A DNA stretch of 51,493 bases from Kocuria dechangensis (lineage in GTDB: Bacteria > Actinomycetota > Actinomycetes > Actinomycetales > Micrococcaceae): contig NZ_BMEQ01000025.1 in assembly GCF_014636775.1 (NCBI RefSeq), positions 1 to 51,493 of the forward strand, read 5' to 3'. Positions 8,104-16,664 of the stretch are shown here, one piece after another (positions within the stretch are counted from its first letter, which is position 1; each line of letters opens with the position of its first letter). The notes below the pieces were generated by a model that saw only the letters and a list, made by a program, of their open reading frames with translations, had not been told where the DNA came from and ran no database searches. Both the position numbers and the translations under genes were made by a program.

Positions 8104-9339
8104 ATGACCGAGAATCTGCACGTCGAGGGCAACACCCTCCCGCTGGAGGGGATCCGCGTGCTGGAGCTGGGCAGCTTCATCGCCGCCCCCTTCGCCGCCC
8201 GGCTCTTCGGCGACTTCGGCGCCGAGGTCGTCAAGGTCGAACGCCCCGACGGCGGCGACGAGCTGCGCGACTGGCGCAAGACCCGCGGTGCCACGTCCAT
8301 GCTCTTCCGCACCCTGGGCCGGAACAAGAAGTCCGTGGCCCTGGACCTGCGCTCGGAGACGGGCCGGGAGGCCGTGAAGAAGATCGCCGCCCAGTGCGAC
8401 GTCGTGATCGAGAACTTCCGCCCCGGCACCCTCGAGAAGTGGGGCCTGGGCCCGGAGGTGCTCACCGAGCTCAACCCGGACGTGGTGATGGTCCGGATCT
8501 CCGGCTACGGCCAGACCGGGCCCTACCGCAACCGCGCCGGCTTCGGCAGCTCGGCCGAGTCCTTCGCCGGCCTGCGCTACATCACCGGCGAGCCCGACCG
8601 CCCGGCCGGCCGGGCGGCGGCGTCCATGGGCGACACCGTCGCCGGGCTCTACGGGGTCATCGGCGCCCTGATGCTCATGCTGCAGAAGGCCCGCGGCGCC
8701 CGCTCCGAGGGCCCCCAGGTCGTCGACGTCGCCCTCTACGAGGGCGTGTTCAGCCTGCTGGAGTCCCTGGTCCCCGACTACGACGCGTACGGGATGGTGC
8801 GCAGGCGCACCGGCGGCGCCCTGCCCGGGGTCGTGCCCACCGGCTCCTACCCCTGCGCCGACGACCTCGAGGTCGTCATCGGCGGCAACTCCAACTCCGT
8901 CTTCCGCCGGCTGATGACGGCCATCGGCCGCGACGACCTGGCCGCCGACGAGTCCCTGCTGACCACCGAGGCCCGCGGCGCCCGGGAGGCGGAGCTCAAC
9001 GGCGCCATCGCCGCCTGGACCTCCAGCCACCCCCTGGCCGAGGTGCTCGAGCTGCTCGACGCGGCCGGGGTGCCCGCCGGCCCGGTCTACGACGCCCCGT
9101 CCATCGCCGCCGACGAGCACTACCTGGCCCGCGACATGATCCAGACCCACGAGGTCGTGGTCGAGGACGAGCCCGAGCTCATCCGCTTCCCCGGCGTCGT
9201 CCCCAAGATCCCCGGCCACCTGGGCCGGGTCCAGTGGGTGGGGCCCGAGCTGGGCCAGCACACCGAGGAGGTCCTGCGCGACCTCGCCGGCCTCACCGCG
9301 GAGGAGATCGCCGACCTCACGCTGCAGGGGGTGCGCTGA
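8104..9339 (+). CDS. class III (CaiB/BaiF) CoA-transferase
   Basis: A 411-residue enzyme that moves CoA between carboxylic acids via an enzyme-bound aspartyl-CoA. The family start LEGIRVLELGSFIAAPFAARLFGDFGAEVVKVE is complete, and the probable catalytic aspartate is Asp177 in MGDTVAGLYG. The length is normal. It heads a same-strand set with an HMG-CoA-lyase-type enzyme starting 1 nt after its stop codon, then a 2-hydroxycarboxylate transporter. This suggests it activates a hydroxylated dicarboxylate such as citramalate or 3-hydroxy-3-methylglutarate with succinyl-CoA or acetyl-CoA as donor. The substrate is inference; formyl-CoA or carnitine-type roles are less likely given the neighbours. 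Confidence 0.9.
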   Translation: MTENLHVEGNTLPLEGIRVLELGSFIAAPFAARLFGDFGAEVVKVERPDGGDELRDWRKTRGATSMLFRTLGRNKKSVALDLRSETGREAVKKIAAQCDVVIENFRPGTLEKWGLGPEVLTELNPDVVMVRISGYGQTGPYRNRAGFGSSAESFAGLRYITGEPDRPAGRAAASMGDTVAGLYGVIGALMLMLQKARGARSEGPQVVDVALYEGVFSLLESLVPDYDAYGMVRRRTGGALPGVVPTGSYPCADDLEVVIGGNSNSVFRRLMTAIGRDDLAADESLLTTEARGAREAELNGAIAAWTSSHPLAEVLELLDAAGVPAGPVYDAPSIAADEHYLARDMIQTHEVVVEDEPELIRFPGVVPKIPGHLGRVQWVGPELGQHTEEVLRDLAGLTAEEIADLTLQGVR

Positions 9340-9340
9340 G

Positions 9341-10219
9341 ATGCGGGTGCAGATCACCGACGTGTTCCTGCGCGACGGCCTCCAGGACGAGGACGTCGTC
9401 GTCGCCACCGCCGACAAGATCGCCGTCGCCGAGGCCCTGGTGGCCGCCGGGCTCACCCGCCTGGAGGTGGCCTCCTTCGTCAACCCGAGGAAGGTCCCGC
9501 AGATGGGCGACGCCGCCGAGGTGCTGGCCGGGGTCCCCGCCGCGCCGGGGGTGACCTGGACGTCGCTGGCGCTCAACGGCCGCGGCATCGCCCGGGCCGC
9601 CGACGCCGGAGCCACCGACGTCCAGGTCGTCACCTCCGCCAGCCAGGCCCACAGCCGCGCCAACGCCGGGCAGGCCATCGAGGACGCCCTGGCGGACCTC
9701 GCCGGGGAGCTCGCCCACTACCCGACGGTCCACTTCTTCGCCGGGATCTCCACCGCCTTCACCTGCCCCTTCGAGGGCGAGATCGACCCGGACCACCTGC
9801 TGCGGGTGGTCCGGGCCTTCAAGAGCACGGGGATCACCGACATCGGCCTGGCCGACACCCTCGGTACCTCGCCCACCGCCCAGGTCATGGCCTCGCTGGA
9901 CCACGTGCGCGCGGCCGAGCCGGAGCTGACCTTCTCCCTGCACCTGCACAACGCCCACGGCCAGGCCCTGGACACCGTCGGCGCCGCGGTGGCGGCCGGG
10001 ATCATCCGCTTCGACAGCGCACTGGGCGGCTACGGCGGCTGCCCGTTCGCCCCCGGTGCCCACGGCAACATCGCCACCGAGCAGCTCGTGGCCCACCTGC
10101 ACGCCACCGGCCACGACACCGGGATCGACGAGGACCGCCTGGCCGAGGCGGTCCGCCTGGCCCGCGAGGTCGTCACCCGCTCCCCCGCGGTTCCGGCCGC
10201 GGAGCCCGCCACCCGCTAG
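9341..10219 (+). CDS. hydroxymethylglutaryl-CoA lyase family enzyme
   Basis: A 292-residue DRE-TIM-type metallolyase. The catalytic start DVFLRDGLQ (Arg11, Asp12) corresponds to the usual E-x-x-x-RDGLQ. SFVNPRKVPQMGD, the metal-binding HLHNAHG (His201, His203) and the signature GGYGGCPFAPGAHGN with the loop cysteine Cys234 are all intact. HMG-CoA lyases cleave HMG-CoA to acetoacetate and acetyl-CoA; relatives may cleave other 3-hydroxyacyl-CoAs with a branched tertiary alcohol. Spacing of 1 nt from the CoA-transferase implies translational coupling and a shared substrate. This is not leucine breakdown by context, because no methylcrotonyl-CoA carboxylase or isovaleryl-CoA dehydrogenase is present. 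Confidence 0.88.
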   Translation: MRVQITDVFLRDGLQDEDVVVATADKIAVAEALVAAGLTRLEVASFVNPRKVPQMGDAAEVLAGVPAAPGVTWTSLALNGRGIARAADAGATDVQVVTSASQAHSRANAGQAIEDALADLAGELAHYPTVHFFAGISTAFTCPFEGEIDPDHLLRVVRAFKSTGITDIGLADTLGTSPTAQVMASLDHVRAAEPELTFSLHLHNAHGQALDTVGAAVAAGIIRFDSALGGYGGCPFAPGAHGNIATEQLVAHLHATGHDTGIDEDRLAEAVRLAREVVTRSPAVPAAEPATR

Positions 10220-10245
10220 CCCCACCGACCATCTTCATTCCACGA

Positions 10246-10264
10246 GCGGCCCCGCCGGGGCCGC
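10246..10264 (+). terminator. short GC hairpin between lyase and transporter genes
   Basis: GCGGCCCC / GGGGCCGC with a 3-nt loop, 26 nt after the lyase stop and 27 nt before the transporter start. It could attenuate or process the operon transcript. With no U-run it is a weak terminator candidate. Confidence 0.35.
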
Positions 10265-10291
10265 CGCACCCACATCACCTGGGGGACACCG

Positions 10292-11734
10292 ATGTCGACG
10301 ACGCCACCCACCACCCTGACCACCGAGCCCGTGGACGAGACGCCGGACCGGCCGCCCGCAGACCCGGGCACGGGGATGCACCGCCGGGTCGCCCCCACCG
10401 CGGGCCCGCGCCGCGGCACGCACTACCCCGGCCGCCAGGGGTTCCGCATCGCGAGCATGCCCGCACCCGTGTACCTCGTGCTCGCCGCCGTGGTCCTGAC
10501 CGCCGCGGTCACCGGCAACCTGCCCGAGTCCATGCTCTCGGGCTTCGCCGTCACCATCCTCCTGGGCGGGCTGCTCATCTGGATCGGCAACCTGTTCCCG
10601 GTCGTCCGCGACTACGGGCTGCCGACCATCCTGTGCACCTTCGTCCCGGCCCTCCTGATCTTCGCCGGCGTGATGCCCGAGAACGCCGTGACGGTCGTGC
10701 AGGGCTTCGTCGACACCTACGGCTTCCTGGACTTCTTCGTGATGGCCCTGATCGCCGGGTCCATCCTGGGCATGCCCCGCGCCCTGCTGCTCAAGGCCGG
10801 ACCCCGCTTCGCCGTCCCCCTGATCGGCTGCCTCATCGCCACCTTCGTCCTGATCGGGGCGCTCGGGGCGGTCACCGGCTTCGGCTTCATCGAGGGCGTC
10901 CTCTTCATCGCCGCCCCGATCATGGCCGGCGGCCTGGGCCTGGGCGCGGTGCCGATGTCGGAGATGTACGCCGCACGCACCGGCGGGGAGGCCGCCACGT
11001 TCATGGGCGACCTGATGTCGGCCGTGGTGATGGCCAACATCGTGTGCATCCTCATCGCCGGGATCTTCAACGGGCTGGGCAAGCGCAACAAGCAGCTCTT
11101 CGTCGGCTTCAACGGCCACGGCCAGCTGCTGCGCGTCGAGGGCCGGGCCGACGAGATGGCCGTGCCGGAGAAGAAGGAGATCTCCTCCTTCATCTCCCTG
11201 GGCAAGGGCCTGCTCATCGCCGCGGTCCTGTTCGTGGCCGGCAACCTGGTCGCCGCCTGGCTGCCGGTGCTGCACCCCTACGCCTGGACCATCCTCTTCG
11301 CCGCGGCCGTCAAGATCTTCGGCCTGCTCCCCAAGGACCTCGAGGACGCCAGCTCCGAGTGGGGCGACATGATCGGCGCCATCCTGGTCCCGGCCCTGCT
11401 CGTCGGGGTGAGCATGACCTACATCGACATCCAGGAGGTCCTCGCCTCCCTGAGCAACCCGATGTTCATCGTCCTCACCGTGGCCACCGTGATCATCGCG
11501 ACCGTGAGCTCCGGCTTCCTGGGCTGGCTGGTGAAGTTCCACTTCGTGGAGGCCGCCATCACCCCGGGCCTGGTCATGGCCGACACCGGCGGCAGCGGGG
11601 ACGTCTCCGTGCTCAGCGCGGCCAACCGCATGCACCTGATGCCCTTCGCCGGCCTGACCAACCGCCTCGGCGGGGCCCTGGTGCTGTTCGTGACCTCCCT
11701 GCTCGTCCCGCTCCTGGCGGCCGCGGCCGGCTGA
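10292..11734 (+). CDS. 2-hydroxycarboxylate transporter (2HCT family, CitS/MleP type)
   Basis: A 480-residue polytopic membrane protein with about 11 hydrophobic segments after a hydrophilic N-terminus of about 50 residues. Both family re-entrant loops are visible: MAGGLGLGAVPMSEMY in the first half and DTGGSGDVSVLSAANRM in the second, i.e. the two GGxG motifs of 2HCT proteins. Family members carry citrate, malate, citramalate or lactate as Na+ or H+ symporters or as exchangers. Following a CoA-transferase and an HMG-CoA-lyase-type enzyme, it most likely imports their substrate. The ATG at 10292 is preceded by CTGGGGGACACCG. The long N-terminal tail is rich in Pro and Thr. Confidence 0.88.
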   Translation: MSTTPPTTLTTEPVDETPDRPPADPGTGMHRRVAPTAGPRRGTHYPGRQGFRIASMPAPVYLVLAAVVLTAAVTGNLPESMLSGFAVTILLGGLLIWIGNLFPVVRDYGLPTILCTFVPALLIFAGVMPENAVTVVQGFVDTYGFLDFFVMALIAGSILGMPRALLLKAGPRFAVPLIGCLIATFVLIGALGAVTGFGFIEGVLFIAAPIMAGGLGLGAVPMSEMYAARTGGEAATFMGDLMSAVVMANIVCILIAGIFNGLGKRNKQLFVGFNGHGQLLRVEGRADEMAVPEKKEISSFISLGKGLLIAAVLFVAGNLVAAWLPVLHPYAWTILFAAAVKIFGLLPKDLEDASSEWGDMIGAILVPALLVGVSMTYIDIQEVLASLSNPMFIVLTVATVIIATVSSGFLGWLVKFHFVEAAITPGLVMADTGGSGDVSVLSAANRMHLMPFAGLTNRLGGALVLFVTSLLVPLLAAAAG

Positions 11735-11902
11735 GCCCCGGAACCGCCCACCCTCCCCGGCCGCCGGGGCGCTCCCCCGAAGCCGTGCGGGACGCCCCGG
11801 CGCCGTCCTGCACAGCTGCACGGCCGGTGTCGTTGACCTCCTGATCCCCTCCGAGGCACGCTGGAGGCACGGGGGATGCGGGAGAAGGACGGGGGACGTG
11901 GC

Positions 11903-12796
11903 ATGAGACCTCTTCATCTGGGAGGGCGGCGCGGTTCGGCGGCCCGGCACGTCGTGGCGGTGCTGTCCGTCCTCGCGCTCGGGCTCGTCGGCCTGCCGTC
12001 CGCGGAGGCGGGGCCCGCGGACCTCCGCACGTCAGCGGCACGGCACGTCTCCTACGACACCGTCGTGAGGGCCGACAGGCCCGCTGCCTACTGGGGCATG
12101 AGCACCCCCGGTGCCGGCACCGAGAAGGACCTCGCGAACAAGGGGAACGAGGGCCGCTACGTCGGGGCGCCCGCCCGGACGAGGCTGCCCAACGGCGACA
12201 TCGCCGCGGACTTCGACGGCGCCACGCAGTACCTGCAGGCGCCCGACGCCGCGGGGCTCAGCCCCGCCACGCGCGGCGTCCTCACCGTCGAGGCCTGGAT
12301 GCGTCCGGACACGCTCCAGTTCCGGCACGCGGAGGGCAGCGGATACGTGCACTGGATGGGCAAGGGGCAGACGGGAGAGCACGAGTACGTGGCGAGGATG
12401 TACTCCCTCCGCAACGACGAGAACCGCCCCAACCGCATCTCCGGCTATCTCTTCGACGCCTCGGGCGGAAAGGGCGCGGGGTCCTACTTCCAGGGCGGCG
12501 TCCAGAAGGGCGAGTGGATCCACTACGTGCTGGTGATCAACACCAGGGCGAAGAGCGAGAAGTATCCGAACGGCTACACGAAGATCTACCGGGACGGCGT
12601 CCTGAAGGCCCAGAACGATCTGAACTACCGCGGCACGGCCATCACGCCCACGCGGGGCGGCGCACCGTTCCGTGTGGGCACCCGGGATCTCAGCTCCTTC
12701 TTCGAGGGGGCCGTCGGCAAGGTCGCGATCTACGACAAGGAGCTGCCGGCCGAGCGCGTCGCGGCGCACCACCGCAGGATGATGACCGGCAGATGA
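11903..12796 (+). CDS. secreted LamG / concanavalin A-like lectin domain protein
   Basis: A 297-residue predicted secreted protein. The signal peptide has an Arg-rich start (RPLHLGGRRGSAARH), a hydrophobic core VVAVLSVLALGLVGLP and a likely AxA-type cleavage site near SAEAGPA. The mature part is a single LamG-type beta-sandwich (about residues 50-290), beginning VVRADRPAAYWGM and containing LTVEAWMRPDTLQ, GEWIHYVLVINT and VGKVAIYDKELPAERVAAHH, which are typical. It probably binds carbohydrate or protein at the cell surface. No catalytic domain or anchor is present. An upstream in-frame ATG at 11876 with GGAGG could add nine residues. It is transcribed towards the aldehyde dehydrogenase gene. 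Confidence 0.8.
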   Translation: MRPLHLGGRRGSAARHVVAVLSVLALGLVGLPSAEAGPADLRTSAARHVSYDTVVRADRPAAYWGMSTPGAGTEKDLANKGNEGRYVGAPARTRLPNGDIAADFDGATQYLQAPDAAGLSPATRGVLTVEAWMRPDTLQFRHAEGSGYVHWMGKGQTGEHEYVARMYSLRNDENRPNRISGYLFDASGGKGAGSYFQGGVQKGEWIHYVLVINTRAKSEKYPNGYTKIYRDGVLKAQNDLNYRGTAITPTRGGAPFRVGTRDLSSFFEGAVGKVAIYDKELPAERVAAHHRRMMTGR

Positions 12797-12817
12797 TCCG
12801 TGCGGCCGCCGGTCCCG

Positions 12818-12850
12818 GGCCCCCTCAACGACCGTGCCGGCGAGGGGGCC
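12818..12850. terminator. bidirectional hairpin between convergent genes
   Basis: GGCCCCCTC / GAGGGGGCC, 9 bp, between the stop codons of the LamG gene (plus) and the aldehyde dehydrogenase gene (minus). Flanking CCGG bases can extend it. Confidence 0.5.
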
Positions 12851-12856
12851 GGGGCC

Positions 12857-14341
12857 CTACTTGAGCAGGCGGACGGCGTGCTCCTCGACGTACTCCGCCA
12901 TGCCCGCCTCGCCGAACTCGCGGCCGATGCCGGACTGCTTGATGCCGCCGAAGGGCATGCGCAGGTCCAGCGACTCGAAGGAGTGGGTGTTGACGAACGT
13001 GCTGCCGGCCTCGATGCGGCTCGCCACCGCCAGCCCGCGCGCGGGGTCCGCGGTCCACACCGAGGAGCCGAGCCCGTACTCGCTGTCGTTGGCCCAGCCG
13101 ATCACCTGCTCCTCGTCGTCGTATGCGATCACCGGGATGATCGGGCCGAACTGCTCGCAGGAGCAGATCTCCGCGCCGTGCTGGGCGTCGCGCACCACGT
13201 GCGGGAGCACGTAGTAGCCGTCCCCCGCGTCGAGGCCCTCGGCCAGGCGCCCGAGCTCGACCACGTCCGCCCCGGAGGCCCTGGTGGTCCCGATGAGCCG
13301 GCGCACCTTCTCGTACTGGTCCTGCGTGGCCAGCGGCCCGAAGCTCACGCCCTCGGAGAGTCCGTGCCCGACGACGTACTCCCCGACCCTGGCGCACAGG
13401 GCGTCGACGAACGCGTCGTGCATCGACCGGGGCACGTAGATCCGCTTGACGGCGAAGCAGATCTGGCCGGAGCGGGTGAAGACCCCGGCGAGCATCCGGT
13501 CCAGGGTCGCCTCGATGTCGGCGTCGTCGAGCACGATCGCCGGGTCGTTGCCGCCCAGCTCCAGCGTGATGTTCTTGATCGACCCGGCGGCCGCGGCCAT
13601 CACGTGGCGGGCGGTCCCGGTGCCGCCGGTGAAGCCGATCTTGCGCACCAGCGGGTGGGTGGTCAGCGCCTCGCCGACGTCGCCCTCGCCGTGGACGACG
13701 TTGATCACCCCGGCGGGCAGGACCTCGGCCATCCGCCGCAGGGCGGTGGTGAGCGCGGCGGAGGCGAACGGGGAGGGCTTCAGCACCAGCGTGTTGCCGG
13801 TGGCCAGCGCCGGGGCGAGCTTCATCATGGTCAGCACGATCGGCATGTTCCACGGCACGATCGCCGCCACCACCCCGCGGGGCACCTTCTCGACCCGGAT
13901 GAAGCTCTGCTCGTCGTCGTGCTCGACCGGGGTGAAGAACTGCTCGGTCAGGCTCGCGGTGTGCTGGAGGACCCCGGCGCCCAGCGCGAAGTCGGTCCGG
14001 GCCTCCCACAGCACCCCGCCGTGCTCGCGCGCCAGCAGCGGGGCCAGCTCCTCCGCGCTGCCCGCCAGCACCTCGGCGGCCTCGAGCAGCCGGCTCGCCC
14101 GCTCCGCCGGCGCCACGGCACGCCAGGACAGATAGGCCTCGTGCGCGGCCTGCACGGCGCGGTCCACGTCGGCGGGCGTGCCCACGGCGATCCGGGCCAC
14201 GACCTCGGACAGCCGCCCCGGGTCGCGGTGGTCCCGGAACGTGCCGCCGGTGGTCGTCCGTCCTGCGATCAGGTGGCCGATCTCCGGCGTGGTGGCGGAA
14301 GTGGTGTCAGCAGCGGTGGCGGTGGTGGTGGTGGGTGTCAT
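12857..14341 (-). CDS. NAD(P)+-dependent aldehyde dehydrogenase
   Basis: A 494-residue ALDH-superfamily enzyme oxidising an aldehyde to the acid. PWNMP (Asn165), the catalytic Glu261 in LELGGNDP and the nucleophile Cys295 in SGQICFAV are all present, as is the C-terminal MPFGGIKQSGIGREFG. The ATG at 14341 is preceded by AGGAG. It lies 98 nt downstream of an alcohol dehydrogenase of the benzyl-alcohol type in the same direction, so the pair should convert a primary alcohol to a carboxylate in two steps. The N-terminal 18 residues are Thr/Ala-rich and outside the conserved fold. The substrate is likely aromatic or terpenoid, by analogy with such pairs; this is inference. Confidence 0.9.
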   Translation of the reverse strand: MTPTTTTATAADTTSATTPEIGHLIAGRTTTGGTFRDHRDPGRLSEVVARIAVGTPADVDRAVQAAHEAYLSWRAVAPAERASRLLEAAEVLAGSAEELAPLLAREHGGVLWEARTDFALGAGVLQHTASLTEQFFTPVEHDDEQSFIRVEKVPRGVVAAIVPWNMPIVLTMMKLAPALATGNTLVLKPSPFASAALTTALRRMAEVLPAGVINVVHGEGDVGEALTTHPLVRKIGFTGGTGTARHVMAAAAGSIKNITLELGGNDPAIVLDDADIEATLDRMLAGVFTRSGQICFAVKRIYVPRSMHDAFVDALCARVGEYVVGHGLSEGVSFGPLATQDQYEKVRRLIGTTRASGADVVELGRLAEGLDAGDGYYVLPHVVRDAQHGAEICSCEQFGPIIPVIAYDDEEQVIGWANDSEYGLGSSVWTADPARGLAVASRIEAGSTFVNTHSFESLDLRMPFGGIKQSGIGREFGEAGMAEYVEEHAVRLLK

Positions 14342-14439
14342 GGGTGAGCTCCTGGGTCGGGTGGTCGCACGGCGTGCGGACGCCGTGGTGGGTGTCGCGG
14401 TGGACGCCGCAGCGGGTGCCGCGCCTGCTGGTCCGCGGG

Positions 14440-15540
14440 TCAGAAGAGGACGACCGGCTTCAGGGTGTCGCCGTTCTCGCTGTCCTCGAGGGCCTGGTTG
14501 ATGTCGGCGAGCGGGTAGGTCCTCACGAGCTTGTCGAAGGGGAAGAGGCCGGCCCGGTAGAGGTGGATCAGCCGGGGGATGAACAGCTGCGGGTTCGAAT
14601 CGCCCTCGATGACCATGCTGATGGTCTGCCCGGACAGGAGCTGGGTGCCGATGTCGATGGTCGACTCCGTGCCCAGCGCGCTGGCCCCCACCAGGGCGGC
14701 GCGGCCCCGGATGCCCATGCAGTCGGTCATGGTGCGGAACACGGGAGCGACCCCGGTGGTGTCCAGGGCGTACTGGGCGCCGCCTCCGGTGATCCTCCTG
14801 ATCTGCTCCACCTGGTCGGCGGCCCGCCCGTCGACGGTGTGCGTGGCCCCGAGCTCCCGCGCCAGCTCGAGGCGGGAGGGGACGACGTCGACGGCGACGA
14901 TGGTCGTGGCGTGGGCGACGACGGCGGCCATCACGGCGGAGAGTCCCACGGCGCCCGCGCCGAACACCACGATGTTCGACCCCGCCTCCGGGTCCAGGAC
15001 GTTGAGCACAGCGCCGGCCCCGGTCTGGATGCCGCAGCCCAGCGGGCCCAGCAGCTCGAGCGGGGCGTCGTCGTCGACCTTCACGACGCTGCGCCGCGCC
15101 ACGTTCGACACGGCGGCGAACGCCGACTGGCCGAAGAAGTGCGAGGAGACGGGCTCGCCGCCGTCCTGCGTGAAGGCGGTGCCGCCGTCCGGGCGGCGGC
15201 CGGCGAAGTTGTGCGCGTAGAAGTTCTCGCAGTACGCGGGGTGGCCGGAGAGGCAGGGCCGGCAGGCCCCGCAGCTGTTGAAGCTCAGCACGACCTTGTC
15301 GCCGGGGGCCAGATCGGTGACCCCGGCCCCCACGGACTCCACGACGCCGGCTCCCTCGTGGCCGAGGACGGCCGGCAGGGGCGTGGGATACCACTGGTCG
15401 CGCACGATGGCGTCCGTGTGGCACACCCCGCAGGCGGTCAGGCGGACCTGGACCTCACCGGGACGCGGCTCGTCCAGCTCCAGCTCCACGAGCTCGAAGG
15501 GGGCCTTCGGGGCGGTGGCGATGGCTGCGGCGACCTTCAT
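14440..15540 (-). CDS. zinc-dependent alcohol dehydrogenase, aryl-alcohol type
   Basis: A 366-residue medium-chain dehydrogenase. Catalytic zinc ligands are Cys40 in CGVCHTD, His61-Glu62 in GHEGAGVVESVG and the Cys in LGPLGCGIQTGAGAV. Structural zinc ligands are Cys90, Cys93, Cys96 and Cys104. The NAD site is VVFGAGAVGLSAV. The GCGIQTGAGAVLNVL block resembles benzyl/geranyl alcohol dehydrogenases rather than class III formaldehyde enzymes. The ATG at 15540 has GAGGAG 9 nt upstream. An aldehyde dehydrogenase follows in the operon and an AraC regulator diverges from it 193 nt away, giving a self-contained alcohol oxidation module. Confidence 0.88.
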   Translation of the reverse strand: MKVAAAIATAPKAPFELVELELDEPRPGEVQVRLTACGVCHTDAIVRDQWYPTPLPAVLGHEGAGVVESVGAGVTDLAPGDKVVLSFNSCGACRPCLSGHPAYCENFYAHNFAGRRPDGGTAFTQDGGEPVSSHFFGQSAFAAVSNVARRSVVKVDDDAPLELLGPLGCGIQTGAGAVLNVLDPEAGSNIVVFGAGAVGLSAVMAAVVAHATTIVAVDVVPSRLELARELGATHTVDGRAADQVEQIRRITGGGAQYALDTTGVAPVFRTMTDCMGIRGRAALVGASALGTESTIDIGTQLLSGQTISMVIEGDSNPQLFIPRLIHLYRAGLFPFDKLVRTYPLADINQALEDSENGDTLKPVVLF

Positions 15541-15733
15541 GATGGGTGGCTCCTCGGATCGTGGGAGTGGTGGGCGGACATGCCGGGCGGGGCGGGCCGC
15601 CGTGACGCGGGCCCGGCCCCTGCCGGGGCACTTCCTATACTGTGATCCGCAGCACGCAGGGCGGGGTTGTCGGACCGCGACATCGGAGTTGTCCGTGGAC
15701 GCCATCCCTGCCGGACACGAGGAGGTGCCGCCC
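15541..15733. promoter_or_regulatory. divergent promoter region between alcohol dehydrogenase and AraC genes
   Basis: 193 nt between divergent starts. A TATACT -10-like hexamer at 15636-15641 lies on the plus strand, about 90 nt before the AraC start. I see no convincing long inverted repeat. AraC proteins usually bind direct repeats, and TTGTCGGAC / TTGTCCGTG (about 15667 and 15690) is a possible weak pair. Confidence 0.4.
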
Positions 15734-16660
15734 ATGACGGTGGGTCCCATCACCGACGCCTGGTACCACGGCATGGAGTCGACCTTCGGCGGGCTCCGGG
15801 TCACGCCCTCGGCCGCGTCCACCGGGCGGGCCACGGGAGCGTTCACCGCCACCGACCTCGGCGGCGTCCGGGTCTTCGGCATCTCGGGGACGCCGCAGCA
15901 CCTCACCCTGTCGGCCGGTGCGGTGCGCCGCTCCGCGACGGAGTCGGTCAAGGTCTGCGCGGTGCACCGCGGGCAGTGCGTCATCGAGCAGGCGGGACGC
16001 GAGGTCGTGGTCAGGCCCGGCCAGTTCGCCGTGTACGACACCTCGGTGCCGTACCGGCTCTCGTGGCAGGGCGCCTGGGAGTGCGACGTGATGACGGCGC
16101 CCCCGTCGGCGCTCGGCGTGGCTCCGGCGGCGCTCAGCGAGGCAGGGGCGAGAGCGTGGCCCACCGCCACGGGGGCCGGCGCCATGCTGCTCCAGTTCAT
16201 GGGCACGTGCCTGTCCATGCCGCAGCCCGGCGCCGCGGTCCGGGACCACCTGGCCTCCGCAGCCGCGTCGCTGCTCGCGGGGGCGGTCCTGAACGACGTC
16301 GGACCCGTGGCCGACGACGCGGAGGACCTCTTCCGCCGGCAGGTCGAGGCGTACGTCGGCCGTTCCCTGCAGCAGCCGGAGCTCGGTCCCGCGGAGGTCG
16401 CCGCCGCGCACCACGTGTCCGTCCGCACGATCCAGCGGCTGTTCGCCGGGACGGGCAAGGGCCTCAGCGGCCTCATCAGGCAGCGCCGTCTCGAGGCGGT
16501 GCGCCGGGACCTGGCCGAACCCCGGCTCGCGCATCTCACGATCGCGGAGGTGGCGGCCAGATGGTGCCTCCACGACGCGCAGTGGCTCGCCAAGGCCTTC
16601 AAGGCCGAGTTCGACGTCTCGCCCTCGGAGTTCCGCCGGTCCGCCGGTCGGCTATCGTGA
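15734..16660 (+). CDS. AraC-family transcriptional regulator
   Basis: A 308-residue regulator. The N-terminal half resembles the AraC-binding-like ligand domain found in AraC/XylS activators (GQCVIEQAGREVVVRPGQFAVYDTS). The C-terminal HTH pair occupies about residues 210-305, with VAAAHHVSVRTIQRLFAG and LTIAEVAARWCLHDAQWLAKAFKAEFDVSPSEFRR. The ATG at 15734 has GGAGG 8 nt upstream; a GTG at 15693 in frame is an alternative. It diverges from the alcohol and aldehyde dehydrogenase genes, which are its likely targets. The next gene starts only 4 nt after its stop but appears to have its own leaderless promoter. Confidence 0.85.
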   Translation: MTVGPITDAWYHGMESTFGGLRVTPSAASTGRATGAFTATDLGGVRVFGISGTPQHLTLSAGAVRRSATESVKVCAVHRGQCVIEQAGREVVVRPGQFAVYDTSVPYRLSWQGAWECDVMTAPPSALGVAPAALSEAGARAWPTATGAGAMLLQFMGTCLSMPQPGAAVRDHLASAAASLLAGAVLNDVGPVADDAEDLFRRQVEAYVGRSLQQPELGPAEVAAAHHVSVRTIQRLFAGTGKGLSGLIRQRRLEAVRRDLAEPRLAHLTIAEVAARWCLHDAQWLAKAFKAEFDVSPSEFRRSAGRLS

Positions 16661-16664
16661 CCGC

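Noticed and set aside
7939-9678. Long minus-strand frame opposite the CoA-transferase and lyase genes
   Set aside because: Low-complexity Gly/Val/His composition and full overlap with well-supported genes.
10633-11844. Second plus-strand frame within the 2HCT transporter gene
   Set aside because: Arg/Gly/His-rich shadow frame without hydrophobic segments.
14592-14601. GGTTCGAATC, resembling a tRNA T-arm
   Set aside because: It lies inside the alcohol dehydrogenase coding sequence and no cloverleaf or other arms can be drawn around it.
15278-15733. N-terminal extension of the AraC gene
   Set aside because: It would overlap the divergent dehydrogenase gene and lacks a start signal; the ATG at 15734 has GGAGG at the right spacing.
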